Part shown: positions 1 through 8,473 of the stretch, piece after piece
Layout: each line of letters opens with the position of its first letter
How positions within the stretch are numbered: position 1 is the first letter of the stretch
Assembly: GCA_964412555.1 (NCBI GenBank)
Contig: CAYPPG010000017.1
Location: 56,569 to 120,568, forward strand
DNA: 64,000 bases
Source: CAYPPG01 sp964412555
Lineage (GTDB): Bacteria > Hinthialibacterota > Hinthialibacteria > Hinthialibacterales > Hinthialibacteraceae
Direction of reading: 5' to 3'
The notes under the pieces: model-generated
Seen by the model: only the letters and a program-made list of their open reading frames with translations
The model's database searches: none
What the model was told of the DNA's origin: nothing
Translations under genes and position numbers: made by a program

Positions 1-12
1 ACCAAAGAAATC

Positions 13-1278
13 ATGGATGTAGTCGACGATAGTGCCGAAGCATTGGTTACCGGTGTTTCTGAAGCCATCCAATCGACACGCCGATCCATTTTTGACCGCC
101 TCGGAGGTTCTACTTCTTTTATCGCGCGCCAAGTGGATCGTCTCTTATCCATCATTGCCGCAGACCTTTTTGGCTGGCCGATATGGCTTTACGGATTTTC
201 CTTTCTGATTATTTTTATCTCGTATCTTTTGCGCCAAAAGGCGGCTCAATGGATTCTTAACATTATTATTGCGATCACATCTCGTACCAAAACCAAGCTG
301 GACGATGAATTGGTTGCCATATTCAAGGTCCTCATTCCTCCGTTGCGCATGGCAATTACCTTGATCGGCATTTATATCGCCGTTCAGGTCTTTTTTACCG
401 GACATCCGCTGCATAAACCTCCTGTCTCGCTGCTCGATCAATTCCGCTTTTTGTTTCGGGGATTGTTTTATTTGATTATGCTCGGCAATATCGCCTGGGC
501 TTTGTGCCGACTGGCCGACCTCGGTGTGGAAATGCTTTCCCGTATTAGTGAGGAGCGGGAAACCGCACTTGACCAAACCTTTATTCCCATCGCCCGGCGA
601 TCGTTGAAAACCTTTATCATTATCATCGTCACCTTACAAGGTCTGAATTATTTTGAATTTGGGACTATAGTCAACAGCTTACTTGCTGCAGCCGGGGTCT
701 CGGGACTCGCGATTGGATTGGCCGCTCAAGACACAATCAAAAACTTTTTCGGCTCCATTGTGCTGCTCGTTGACCGTCCTTTCTCGGTCGGGGACTGGAT
801 TGTAGCGGGGGCAACGGAAGGGATCGTGGAATCTGTGGGAATCCGCAGTACCAAAATCCGAACATTTGGCAAAACTCTGGTTACAATCCCCAATTCGCAT
901 ATCGTGGATCGTGATATCGACAACATCAGCCGCCGGCGCGTCCGTCGGATTTCCTTTACGTTAGGCGTTTCCTATCAAAGCAAACCTGAACAATTAGAAG
1001 AACTGCTGCGCCGTATCCGCGATCTCCTCCGTTCCGACGAAGATGTCTGGCCAAACACGATTCTGGTTCGATTTACCGATTTTGGAGAAAGCTCCCTAAA
1101 CATCTTTATCTATTATTTCTCCAAAACAACAGTATGGGATGAACACCTTGCCGTGCGCGAAAAAATCAATTTGCGAATCATGCAAATTGTCGAGGAACTC
1201 GGTCTCGAAATCGCGTTTCCGACACAAACCGTTTACCTTCGAAACGAGAATCCTCTTCCTGAAACAAAGGCGAAATGA
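13..1278 (+). CDS. MscS-family mechanosensitive ion channel
   Basis: This is a small-conductance mechanosensitive channel of the inner membrane, which opens under membrane tension to release solutes on osmotic downshock. The N-terminal half (about residues 50-250) holds several hydrophobic segments. The pore-lining helix and following beta domain are unmistakable: a Gly/Ala-rich stretch with AAGVSGLAIGLAAQD (about 227-241), then NFFGSIVLLVDRPFSVGDWI, the classic MscS signature, and then a cytoplasmic domain with the IPNS motif. At 421 aa it is longer than E. coli MscS (286 aa), with extra N-terminal membrane helices, as in the YbdG/YnaI types. The reading frame stays open to base 1, so the ATG at 13 may not be the true start and the gene may continue upstream of the window. 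It probably stands alone, because the next gene has its own promoter-like sequence. Confidence 0.93.
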   Translation: MDVVDDSAEALVTGVSEAIQSTRRSIFDRLGGSTSFIARQVDRLLSIIAADLFGWPIWLYGFSFLIIFISYLLRQKAAQWILNIIIAITSRTKTKLDDELVAIFKVLIPPLRMAITLIGIYIAVQVFFTGHPLHKPPVSLLDQFRFLFRGLFYLIMLGNIAWALCRLADLGVEMLSRISEERETALDQTFIPIARRSLKTFIIIIVTLQGLNYFEFGTIVNSLLAAAGVSGLAIGLAAQDTIKNFFGSIVLLVDRPFSVGDWIVAGATEGIVESVGIRSTKIRTFGKTLVTIPNSHIVDRDIDNISRRRVRRISFTLGVSYQSKPEQLEELLRRIRDLLRSDEDVWPNTILVRFTDFGESSLNIFIYYFSKTTVWDEHLAVREKINLRIMQIVEELGLEIAFPTQTVYLRNENPLPETKAK

Positions 1279-1324
1279 TTCGATCTTTCGCCTGATATCT
1301 CATCATAGAATCATTATAAAATAG

Positions 1325-1353
1325 TTGACAAACTGTCTTAATTCATTAAAAAT
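1325..1353 (+). promoter_or_regulatory. Candidate sigma-70 promoter
   Basis: A perfect -35 box TTGACA lies at 1325-1330. After a 17-base spacer comes AAAAAT (1348-1353), matching four of six bases of a -10 box. It sits 82 bases before the ATG at 1435. It would make the in-frame ATG at 1354 untranscribed, which supports the later start for the downstream gene. Function is inferred from sequence only. Confidence 0.4.
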
Positions 1354-1434
1354 ATGGGAAAATCTCTTTCCCCATTTTCATGTTACCGGTATCGGGGGCC
1401 AGATTTTCCTGTAAATGAATTAGGAATCATCACC

Positions 1435-2856
1435 ATGGCTATCAATCAACAGATCAAAGATGCTTTACTGGAAATCTTTGATGAGGATGACCTTCGCAAA
1501 CTGGAGGACGATCTGGAATCCGATGGTGTTGATAATCTTACCGAAAAACAGAAAAAACAATACAACATTATTGAAAAAATCCTCCAGCGCGTTGGAAAAG
1601 GGGAAGATGTTCGCGAAGTATTGCGCCAAACCATTCATGAAAAGATTCAATCCGCGTACCAAGACAAGGAAGTATTCTCTCAACGAGATTTTCATCAACA
1701 GGCGAAAAATAAAAGGAAAGAATTAATTGATATACTCAATAACATCGATGACCATATCCATGGCAAGAGCATCCCGGAAGTGACTGCATTTTTTTCCAGT
1801 TTGATGGACATCATTAGCCAACTCTGCGTATTAAAAACTGACGGGATTATCGTCGTGTCGACCCGGCTTTTTTATTTTTTCAAGTATGATGATCCCAGTC
1901 ATGTGCCGCCAGCCTTCAAGCAAGAGATCAATTTGATCTTTGCACCGGAAGAGATCACTGCTTTCCAAATGAAATTGCCCCTTATGGAAGATACCGATCC
2001 ATTCAAGCGGTTGTTTGTCACGATCATTGATCAGGCCTATGATATGTCTCGGTTCAACGAATTGAGCGGTCAGCTCTTGATTTTCATGACCCAATATTTC
2101 ATTGATCGGCTTAAGAAGGAAGGGCACCACGATGAAGTGAAAGTGTTGGAATACAATCAACGATATGTGCGTTCAAAAGCCGGAATGGAGAAGGCGGTTG
2201 AAGAACTGCGTGACATCGAAGTCCTGATCAATCAACATTTGGCAAAGAATCCCATCCTGAATGAGTTTCCCAAATATTTGCGGGCACTGATCCAGATCAA
2301 GATTGGGTTGATCGATGCTCAATACGCTCCTAAAATTTTGAAATCCATTAAATTAAAAAGTGGAGAGTATTCGAAAGTCCGCAAAAACGTCGCGCTGGAT
2401 TTTGTCAAACTTCCCGAAACGCAACATACGCTGCATCTTCGTCACGGCATTGTTTTAAATCTACAAAAAGATGTTTTGGCATATGCAATGAAATTGTTGG
2501 AAGAAGAATTTCAATCGGTGGAAGAAGAATTGAAACGTTTGATGGAAGATATTGAAACCGCTTCCGAAAAATTGGATCCTTCTTCGCCGGATTATCAACA
2601 AAAATTGGAAAAGAAAGGGAAACTCCAAAAAAAACTGGAAGAAACCCGTAAGGAAATGGATGTTGTCCGGAGCCAATTCCGGTTAGTGGACATCCAACAT
2701 AAATTAGTACAGCGTGCTATCAAACGCTACAGAGAACGTGAGGGGCAGACAAAGGTTGAAATTCAATCACCGGTCAAAAAAATATCTTCTTCTCCATCGT
2801 TGCCCATCAAAAAAACAGCTCCAAACCGCATGTTTACGGCCAAAAAGCGGAAATAG
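1435..2856 (+). CDS. Hypothetical cytoplasmic coiled-coil protein
   Basis: I do not recognise a family for this 473-aa protein. No signal peptide or membrane segment is visible. It is highly charged and predicted helical. The C-terminal third (about residues 345-430) is a long Glu/Lys-rich heptad-like coiled coil, followed by a basic Ser/Lys/Pro tail that ends in a KKRK cluster. The N-terminus has an acidic helix pair (IFDEDDLRKLEDDLESDG). I chose the ATG at 1435 rather than the in-frame ATG at 1354 because it has an AGGA box 12 bases upstream and the early codons of the longer form overlap a promoter-like sequence. It lies between the MscS channel and an exported oxidoreductase, both on the same strand, with no clear functional link to either. 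It could be a structural or nucleic-acid-associated protein, but that is a guess. Confidence 0.75.
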   Translation: MAINQQIKDALLEIFDEDDLRKLEDDLESDGVDNLTEKQKKQYNIIEKILQRVGKGEDVREVLRQTIHEKIQSAYQDKEVFSQRDFHQQAKNKRKELIDILNNIDDHIHGKSIPEVTAFFSSLMDIISQLCVLKTDGIIVVSTRLFYFFKYDDPSHVPPAFKQEINLIFAPEEITAFQMKLPLMEDTDPFKRLFVTIIDQAYDMSRFNELSGQLLIFMTQYFIDRLKKEGHHDEVKVLEYNQRYVRSKAGMEKAVEELRDIEVLINQHLAKNPILNEFPKYLRALIQIKIGLIDAQYAPKILKSIKLKSGEYSKVRKNVALDFVKLPETQHTLHLRHGIVLNLQKDVLAYAMKLLEEEFQSVEEELKRLMEDIETASEKLDPSSPDYQQKLEKKGKLQKKLEETRKEMDVVRSQFRLVDIQHKLVQRAIKRYREREGQTKVEIQSPVKKISSSPSLPIKKTAPNRMFTAKKRK

Positions 2857-2906
2857 CGACAGTATCGATATATAAGTGATTAATGACGAAAGGACATTAA
2901 AAGACT

Positions 2907-4268
2907 ATGCACTCAAAACATTCACAATCCCAAAAGCGAATTCACTCGATTTCACGACGAACGTTTTTAAGCACGGCGACTGCAGTGACCTTTACCGGAC
3001 CGGCTATCGTTCGCGGGAAGAATCTCAACGACCGTCTCAACATTGCCGGCATCGGTGTCGGGGGACGGGGAAGAGGGAACCTGCGTTCTGTCGGTTCCGA
3101 AAATGTCGTGGCCTTATGCGATGTCAGCGAAGTCAGTCTCGATGGGGCGGCGGAAGATCATCCCAAGGCAAAAAAAATTCGAGATTTTCGGACACTCTAT
3201 GATCATACGGAAATATTCGATGCCGTGGTGGTCAGTACGTGCGAACATACGCATGCTTTTGCCACCCTTCCGGCACTTCAACACGGTAAGCATGTGTATT
3301 GTGAAAAGCCTTTGACATACAACATCTGGGAAGCACGCATCATTCGTGAAGCCGCGAATGAGGCGAAAGTAGCGACCCAGATGGGAACCCAGATTCACGC
3401 AGGGAACAATTACCGCCGTGTTGTCGAATTGATCCAATCCGGCTCCATCGGTCCGGTGCGGGAAGTGCATGTTTGGGTTTCGCGCGCTTGGGGGTGGCAT
3501 GAGTCGGAAGAGGCATGCAAAAAGGCGAATGATATCGTTTGCGTTCAAGAGCGCCCAAAAACAGCGGATCCAATTCCTCCTGGCTTGAACTGGGATTTGT
3601 GGATAGGCCCCGCCCCAATGCGCCCCTTCAACAATGTCTATTTCCCTGGACCCAAATGGTACCGCTGGTGGGATTTCGGGAACGGCACCATGTCCGATCT
3701 TGGCAGTCATTGGATAGACCTGCCTTTCTGGGCACTGAAACTTGATTATCCACTGACGATCGAAGCGGATGGGCCTCCGGTGAATCAAGAAATCGCTCCT
3801 GCTTCAATGCATGTAACATACACGTATGGCCAACGAGGCGATATGCCGCCGGTTGAACTCACGTGGTATCAAGGAACCCATAAACCCGCAATCTGGAAAG
3901 AAGGAAAAATTCCTCAATGGGGGAACGGTGTGTTGTTCATCGGAGATAATGGCATGGTGCTCGCCGACTATGGAAAACATACGTTGCTGCCCGAAGAGAA
4001 ATTTAAAGATTTCGAGCGTCCCGAGCCATTCATTCAACCATCATTGGGGCATCATGCGGAGTGGATTCATGCTTGCAAGACCGGCGCGCCAACGACCTGT
4101 AATTTCGAATATGCCGGATGGTTGACGGAAGCCAATCATTTAGGAAATGTGGCGTACCGCTTAGGGAAGAAACTGGAGTGGGATCCGGAAAAATTGGAAG
4201 CGACGAATGCGCCGGAAGCGGCTCCCTATATTCAACGGGAATATCGGGATGGTTGGAAGCTGATTTGA
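2907..4268 (+). CDS. Exported Gfo/Idh/MocA-family oxidoreductase
   Basis: This is an NAD(P)-dependent sugar or polyol dehydrogenase of the Gfo/Idh/MocA family. The N-terminus carries a twin-arginine signal (SRRTFLSTATAV, about residues 15-26) followed by a hydrophobic stretch, so the enzyme is probably exported folded with its cofactor. A Rossmann fold follows (NIAGIGVGGRGRGN), then the family motif CEKPLTYN with the conserved EKP lysine, and a C-terminal substrate domain with GTMSDLGSHWIDLPFW. The length of 453 aa is typical of the long Tat-secreted subfamily common in Planctomycetes and Lentisphaerae. A second member of the same family is encoded at 41986-43335. The substrate cannot be read from sequence. 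The first ATG gives a complete Tat signal; no strong ribosome-binding site is visible. The neighbours do not form an obvious operon. Confidence 0.9.
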   Translation: MHSKHSQSQKRIHSISRRTFLSTATAVTFTGPAIVRGKNLNDRLNIAGIGVGGRGRGNLRSVGSENVVALCDVSEVSLDGAAEDHPKAKKIRDFRTLYDHTEIFDAVVVSTCEHTHAFATLPALQHGKHVYCEKPLTYNIWEARIIREAANEAKVATQMGTQIHAGNNYRRVVELIQSGSIGPVREVHVWVSRAWGWHESEEACKKANDIVCVQERPKTADPIPPGLNWDLWIGPAPMRPFNNVYFPGPKWYRWWDFGNGTMSDLGSHWIDLPFWALKLDYPLTIEADGPPVNQEIAPASMHVTYTYGQRGDMPPVELTWYQGTHKPAIWKEGKIPQWGNGVLFIGDNGMVLADYGKHTLLPEEKFKDFERPEPFIQPSLGHHAEWIHACKTGAPTTCNFEYAGWLTEANHLGNVAYRLGKKLEWDPEKLEATNAPEAAPYIQREYRDGWKLI

Positions 4269-4269
4269 T

Positions 4270-4455
4270 GAGATAAATTTTTCTGTCACCCTTTCAGGGT
4301 GAAATTGACGGTTATTTATTATTTCCAGGGGCGATGCCCACTGGCTAGCATCTTTAACCCCCTTGGGGTAAATCACTGACGCTTGCCTTTGGTACCCAGT
4401 TTATATGTCTAGTGCTGTCTGGCGGCTTGTTCCTGGTACCTAGGTATGGATTTTT
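4270..4455. repeat. Intergenic REP-like element cluster
   Basis: This 186-base gap between convergent genes holds several short palindromes. A perfect 6-bp stem CACCCT-TTC-AGGGTG lies at 4287-4301, and there is a CCCCCTTGGGG palindrome near 4369-4379. Two GGTACC-containing stretches (GCTTGCCTTTGGTACCC near 4381, and CCTGGTACCTAGG near 4432) resemble one arm of the elements at 25406 and 49649. The arrangement suggests degenerate copies of dispersed palindromic repeats. The stems could also act as a bidirectional transcription stop. Confidence 0.5.
4287..4301. other. Perfect short hairpin CACCCT-TTC-AGGGTG
   Basis: A 6-bp perfect inverted repeat with a 3-base loop sits 19 bases after the stop of the Gfo/Idh/MocA gene. 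It may be the conserved core of a longer intergenic repeat or a weak transcription stop; no clean T-tract follows on the plus strand. Confidence 0.45.
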
Positions 4456-4459
4456 TAGT

Positions 4460-5530
4460 TCAATGAATTACTGACCACGTTTCCGAACCGAAAAAGTCGA
4501 TGTTGAAATCAATGATCATCGCTCCTGCTTTTTCCAACGCCTGCCGGACACGATGTTCACTTTCCGGACGGCAATAAAACAATACGCATCCACCGCCCCC
4601 CGCGCCACATGCTTTACCGCCGATGGCACCATTCTCCATCGCCGCCGCGAATATTTGTTCGATCATGTCATTGGTGACGGAGGGATGCAATCGTTTCTGA
4701 CATTTCCAATTCTGGGTTAGCAGTTCTGCAAAAGTTTTCATGTCCTCATCAAGAAGAGCGTCTTTCATCGCAGAGGCAATGGCTTTCATTTCTTCGATTG
4801 CCCCGACGGTATTGGGATCGTATCCTTCGAACCGCTCTTTGACTCGCGCGTGCACTTCTCCGGAAAGCCGGGATTGGCCGGTATAGCAAAGAACCAAATT
4901 CTTTTCCAATTCGAGAATAACATTGCGCGAGACATTCAACCGTGAAGACCGCACCTCTTCGCCGCGAAATTCCAGAAACGAAATCGATCCGGTGGCGCTG
5001 GCATAATGATCCTGCTTCCCACCGAGAATGCCCAGCTCCTCCCGTTCGATACGACTGGCTTCTTCGGCCAGTTCATAGGCGAGCATATGACGGTCGGCAT
5101 AGCGGTTCAACGCCGCCAACAATGCCACCCCCATTGACGCCGAGGTACCCAAGCCGCTGCCTGGAGGAGCGATGGATTGTGTGATCAATGTAAATCCCTG
5201 CTCCACCCCCAATTGCCGAACCGCCGCCTTCACGAGGTCGATATTCCCGTCGTATTCCAATTCACGGATATTTTGAGCCTGCACGTACAGATCGAAATCG
5301 CTGGAATAGAGGGTAATGCCCTTTTGATCCACTACCCCCCGTTCCTGCAAATGCGGATCGTCATTGGTTTGCAGCATCGCTCCGTCGCTGATGGTTACGA
5401 ACGAATAAATATTGATCGCTGCATTCACCACAAATCCCGGTGAACTGAGGCAGAAGTCGGATACATCGGTCCACCCTCCGGCAAAATCAACCCGAACCGG
5501 TGCGCGCGAACGAATGATTTTTTCTGTCAT
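4460..5530 (-). CDS. GHMP-family sugar kinase
   Basis: This is a small-molecule kinase of the GHMP (galactokinase/homoserine/mevalonate/phosphomevalonate) superfamily, 356 aa. It resembles D-glycero-D-manno-heptose 7-phosphate kinase (HddA) and other sugar kinases that start with an SRAPVRVDFAGGWTD motif, seen here at residues 8-22. The ATP-binding glycine/serine loop is PPGSGLGTSASMGVALLAA. The third GHMP motif is KACGAGGGGCVLFY near the C-terminus. The start was set at 5530 because an AAAGGAGAAAGG ribosome-binding site precedes that ATG; an in-frame ATG at 5563 lacks one. No heptose genes (gmhA, hddC) lie beside it, so a role in LPS or capsule heptose synthesis is possible but unsupported by context. 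An L-fucose kinase-like or other monosaccharide kinase activity is equally plausible. Confidence 0.85.
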   Translation of the reverse strand: MTEKIIRSRAPVRVDFAGGWTDVSDFCLSSPGFVVNAAINIYSFVTISDGAMLQTNDDPHLQERGVVDQKGITLYSSDFDLYVQAQNIRELEYDGNIDLVKAAVRQLGVEQGFTLITQSIAPPGSGLGTSASMGVALLAALNRYADRHMLAYELAEEASRIEREELGILGGKQDHYASATGSISFLEFRGEEVRSSRLNVSRNVILELEKNLVLCYTGQSRLSGEVHARVKERFEGYDPNTVGAIEEMKAIASAMKDALLDEDMKTFAELLTQNWKCQKRLHPSVTNDMIEQIFAAAMENGAIGGKACGAGGGGCVLFYCRPESEHRVRQALEKAGAMIIDFNIDFFGSETWSVIH

Positions 5531-5608
5531 TGAGACTACCTTTCTCCTTTTAGCAAAATCCACAAATCATGTCAAATCTTTATTTTTACGGATAATCATA
5601 TACACGGT

Positions 5609-5812
5609 TCATATTTCAACTATGATTTCTTTAGAATTTGTTTTTATATGCACTTCGGCATCTTCTTCTATCATGAGTTTGTACGCATCTTGAATATTTT
5701 CTTCCAATTCACTTAACGTTTCACCTTGACTGAAAACTCCGGGCACCTCTTTTAATTTCCCTATATACCACCCATCATCTATCCAATACTCTAAAGTAAA
5801 TTGCTTGAACAT
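5609..5812 (-). CDS. Orphan HicB-like antitoxin-fold protein
   Basis: This 67-aa protein has the HicB/UPF0150 fold pattern: a beta strand with WYIGKLKEVPGVFSQGETLSELEENI, then a helix and LMIEEDAEVH. Such domains are a partial RNase H fold and normally neutralise a HicA mRNA interferase. It lacks the C-terminal DNA-binding extension seen in larger HicB proteins. No HicA gene lies next to it; the complete HicAB pair of this window is at 50291-50959. It follows the DJ-1 gene on the same strand after 57 bases. It may be a solitary antitoxin remnant or a free-standing UPF0150 protein. The start codon has only a weak ribosome-binding site. Confidence 0.75.
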   Translation of the reverse strand: MFKQFTLEYWIDDGWYIGKLKEVPGVFSQGETLSELEENIQDAYKLMIEEDAEVHIKTNSKEIIVEI

Positions 5813-5869
5813 TGCTATATCACAATTTTTCTAGTATAAGATTCTACTGTTATTGTATTACTAGTATAT

Positions 5870-6451
5870 TCATACCTGAATCTTTGTTCCCAAAATTTCC
5901 AAAAACTTCGCCAACCATTCCGGATGTGCCGGCCAGGCGGGGGCGGTGACTAATTTTCCGTCTACGTGCGCTTGATCTACGGGGACATCCACCCAGTTTC
6001 CTCCTGCGCTTTTCACTTCCGGTCCGACCGCCGGATAGCCGGTGCAGGATTTCCCCTGCAATGCATCCGCAGCAGCCAGCAACTGCAAACCGTGACAAAT
6101 CGCCGCAATCGGTTTGTTCGATTCCGCGAAGTGCTTAACGGCTTGGATCACTACATCGTTAAGGCGAATGTATTCCGGCGCCCGGCCTCCAGGGATGACC
6201 AAGGCATCATAGTCCTCTACGGCGATCTCTGAAAACGTGGCATTCAACGAAAAATTATGCCCCGGCTTTTCACTATACGTTTGATCTCCTTCAAAGTCAT
6301 GCACAGCCGTTCGCACCGATTCGCCCTTTTTCTTATCGGCGCAAACCGCGTGGACGGTGTGTCCAACCATCTGCAAAGCCTGAAATGGAACCATCACTTC
6401 ATAATCTTCCACAAAATCACCAACAATCATCAATATTTTTTTCGCACTCAT
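5870..6451 (-). CDS. DJ-1/PfpI-family protein
   Basis: This 193-aa protein belongs to the DJ-1/PfpI (class I glutamine amidotransferase-like) superfamily, whose members act as glyoxalases, deglycases, chaperones or cysteine peptidases. The nucleophile elbow is visible as AICHG, with Cys119-His120, and the GG motif LVIPGGRAPEYIR at about 84-96 precedes it. The C-terminus contains the TAPAWPAHPEWL stretch typical of plant- and bacterial-type PfpI proteins. An AAAGGAG ribosome-binding site lies inside the last codons of the upstream DUF502 gene and the two genes are only 3 bases apart, so they are translationally coupled. The enzyme probably handles reactive carbonyls or stress in the cytoplasm. 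The exact reaction cannot be decided from sequence. Confidence 0.9.
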   Translation of the reverse strand: MSAKKILMIVGDFVEDYEVMVPFQALQMVGHTVHAVCADKKKGESVRTAVHDFEGDQTYSEKPGHNFSLNATFSEIAVEDYDALVIPGGRAPEYIRLNDVVIQAVKHFAESNKPIAAICHGLQLLAAADALQGKSCTGYPAVGPEVKSAGGNWVDVPVDQAHVDGKLVTAPAWPAHPEWLAKFLEILGTKIQV

Positions 6452-6454
6452 TGT

Positions 6455-7051
6455 TTACTCCTTTATGGATTCTTTCCGTTTTTTGGGGCTTGTCCCGGAA
6501 ATTCCACCGGATACGAGAAAGGCCATGACATTTGCGCTGTCATGCTCGATCGGTTGTACTTGTTCTTTTGGAAATAGAAACAGATTCCCGGCAAAGTTAT
6601 AGGATTGGGGAAAATAAACAGCGACATGATCCTGAATCCCTAAAAAATCAAGCGAATCCCGCGTTACAAAACCGAGTATTTTCGCATTCGATTCAGGCGA
6701 AATCGTCACAAGGACCGGCTTGTCAAACTGTTTTTTCTCACCGACAAACGCCCCGATCAAGTCTTTGATGGAATTGTATAGCAATTTGAGTAATGGCATA
6801 CGGGTAAAAAGACGGTCAGTCAATTCAAACAGTTTATTGATGAAATAATTGGATGCCAAAGTTCCGATCAGCAAGATCAATGCAAAAGTGACTACAAGCC
6901 CTACACCAGGAATCGGCTTATCTCGACCCGGAAAGGGAATTTGCAAGATCCCATCGATGAACACAAAAACTTTATAAACCACAAATAAGGTCAACACAAT
7001 GGGCACCAGAATAATCAGTCCACGAAAAAAATTCTTCGTTACCACACCCAT
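6455..7051 (-). CDS. DUF502 inner-membrane protein
   Basis: This 198-aa membrane protein matches the DUF502 family. It has an N-terminal hydrophobic helix (FFRGLIILVPIVLTLFVVY, residues 8-26) and a second transmembrane segment (VVTFALILLIGTLASNYF), followed by the family's soluble region with LLKLLYNSIKDLIGAF and GFVTRD. Members are widespread in bacteria and related to the plant LIKE-COV proteins; the biochemical role is unknown. The start is supported by AAAGGAGAATG ahead of the ATG. The gene is first in a two-gene operon with the DJ-1/PfpI gene, whose ribosome-binding site overlaps the end of this one. A long C-terminal Lys/Glu-rich tail is probably cytoplasmic. Confidence 0.85.
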   Translation of the reverse strand: MGVVTKNFFRGLIILVPIVLTLFVVYKVFVFIDGILQIPFPGRDKPIPGVGLVVTFALILLIGTLASNYFINKLFELTDRLFTRMPLLKLLYNSIKDLIGAFVGEKKQFDKPVLVTISPESNAKILGFVTRDSLDFLGIQDHVAVYFPQSYNFAGNLFLFPKEQVQPIEHDSANVMAFLVSGGISGTSPKKRKESIKE

Positions 7052-7295
7052 TTGGCATTCTCCTTTGTTTTTTGATCCATCCTATCATAAGAGTGGAATT
7101 TTCACCAGGAACTACGGCGACATACCAATTTTGAGAGTGTCTGGATACTATCATTATCTGCTACATTCTGACACATCGTTACAAAATATATGGAAGAGAT
7201 GTGAATAAAGATTGTTCCGGAAAGTCAAGAGAATGAGGGAAGTTGGTTTGTAGAAATGTTCAAGAATGTTTTCGTAGGTTTTTTTGATTGGCAAA

Positions 7296-7910
7296 TCACT
7301 TCGTGGTGGTTTTCGAAGCCAGCCCATTTTCCAGATGGCGAATCGTTTTCGCCACAATACAATCGACATCCGATTCGTAGCAGTGAATTCCCCGTTCAAA
7401 TCCACAAGCGACACACAATTTCGAGGCGATTTCTTCATCATCGATGAAGTCCCGCAGGAATTCTTCCAAAATGTTTTCTAATCGTTCCACGGTTTCAGGA
7501 CGCAGTTTCCATAAAATCCGGTTCATGCGCTCTTCCGTTTCGGAAAGCAAGGTATCCGCAAGTTGATGACCCTTATCTGTCAAATGCACATAGACGGAAC
7601 GTTGATCGTCTCCTGCATGAATTCGTTCCACCCACCCGTTTTTTTCCAGCCGATTGATCGCTTTTGTCGCGCCGGAAATCGTATGCCCTAATCCTTTGGC
7701 TATTTCTCCGATAGTGACATGATCATTCAAAGCCAAAAACCGCAGTGCATCGGCTTGTGCATCGGTCACTTTGACGCCGATCTTTTTCGACAAGACTTCA
7801 CCGCTAGTGGCCTGCCGAACCGCCGCAGCAAAAAGAATAAAACGTCTTGATAACCTATGCTGACGAGGATTCTCTTTTCCCGTAGAATCTACCGCTTCTG
7901 CTTCGTTCAT
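7296..7910 (-). CDS. MarR-family regulator with C-terminal cysteine motif
   Basis: This 204-aa winged helix-turn-helix repressor belongs to the MarR family. The DNA-binding domain is clear: VTIGEIAKGLGHTISGATKA (helix-turn-helix) followed by INRLEKNGWVERI and a beta wing with GDDQRSVYVHLTDKG. The protein ends in an unusual extension with four cysteines, C-x2-C-x7-C-x6-C (Cys166, 169, 177 and 184), which could hold a metal ion or Fe-S cluster or act as a redox switch. The start at 7910 has an AGAGGAAC ribosome-binding site and is preferred over an upstream ATG at 7964. The next gene on the strand, 180 bases upstream, encodes an A-type Fe-S carrier. A role in sensing iron-sulfur or oxidative status is therefore an attractive inference but is not shown. 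Confidence 0.88.
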   Translation of the reverse strand: MNEAEAVDSTGKENPRQHRLSRRFILFAAAVRQATSGEVLSKKIGVKVTDAQADALRFLALNDHVTIGEIAKGLGHTISGATKAINRLEKNGWVERIHAGDDQRSVYVHLTDKGHQLADTLLSETEERMNRILWKLRPETVERLENILEEFLRDFIDDEEIASKLCVACGFERGIHCYESDVDCIVAKTIRHLENGLASKTTTK

Positions 7911-8146
7911 AGTTGTTCCTCTTGATGTTATAGGGTATGAATACCGCCGAAGGCGTGTATCCATAATAGATCAAAAGCATTTTTCAAGATGGCTTTTACT
8001 CGCTGTTACAAAACAAACAATCACCAACGTGAGCAGTGCAGCGGAATTTAAACATCCCCTCGACGTTTGGATTGTTGAATATTACGTTTCGGATTAACCA
8101 TGAATCAGTTTATCTTTACTGAAAATTGTTACCTTTTCGCTATTGG

Positions 8147-8473
8147 CTATGCCGAAAAAGAAGAACCACAACCGCAACTTTGGGTGGCATTTGGATTGTT
8201 GAACGTAAACCCACTTCCGTTCAATCCGTCTGTATAATCCAGTGTCGTTCCGGCCAAATAGAGGAAACTTTTTGAATCTACAATGATTTTTACTCCGTAA
8301 CTGTCAAATACTTTGTCATTATCTTTTTGTTGTGTTTCAAAATTGAGCGAATAAGACAATCCTGAGCATCCGCCTCCTTTGACTCCAACCCTCAAACCGG
8401 CATCTTCCGGTAGTTCTTGAACTTGGATGAGTTTCTTCACTTCGCTTGCCGCTTTTTCAGTCAATGCGATCAT
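8147..8473 (-). CDS. A-type iron-sulfur cluster carrier (IscA/ErpA/SufA type)
   Basis: This 108-aa HesB/IscA-family protein binds and passes on nascent iron-sulfur clusters to apo-proteins in the cytoplasm. The three conserved cysteines are present: one in GGGCSGLSY (about residue 36) and two in the C-terminal SCGCGSSF motif. The length and pattern fit ErpA or IscA, and sequence alone does not separate the two. A GAGGAGAT ribosome-binding site precedes the ATG. No iscS, iscU or suf genes are in the window, so it is unlinked from the main assembly machinery. The gene is read toward a MarR regulator that has its own cysteine cluster. Clients in this window would include the SdhB and radical SAM proteins. 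Confidence 0.95.
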   Translation of the reverse strand: MIALTEKAASEVKKLIQVQELPEDAGLRVGVKGGGCSGLSYSLNFETQQKDNDKVFDSYGVKIIVDSKSFLYLAGTTLDYTDGLNGSGFTFNNPNATQSCGCGSSFSA

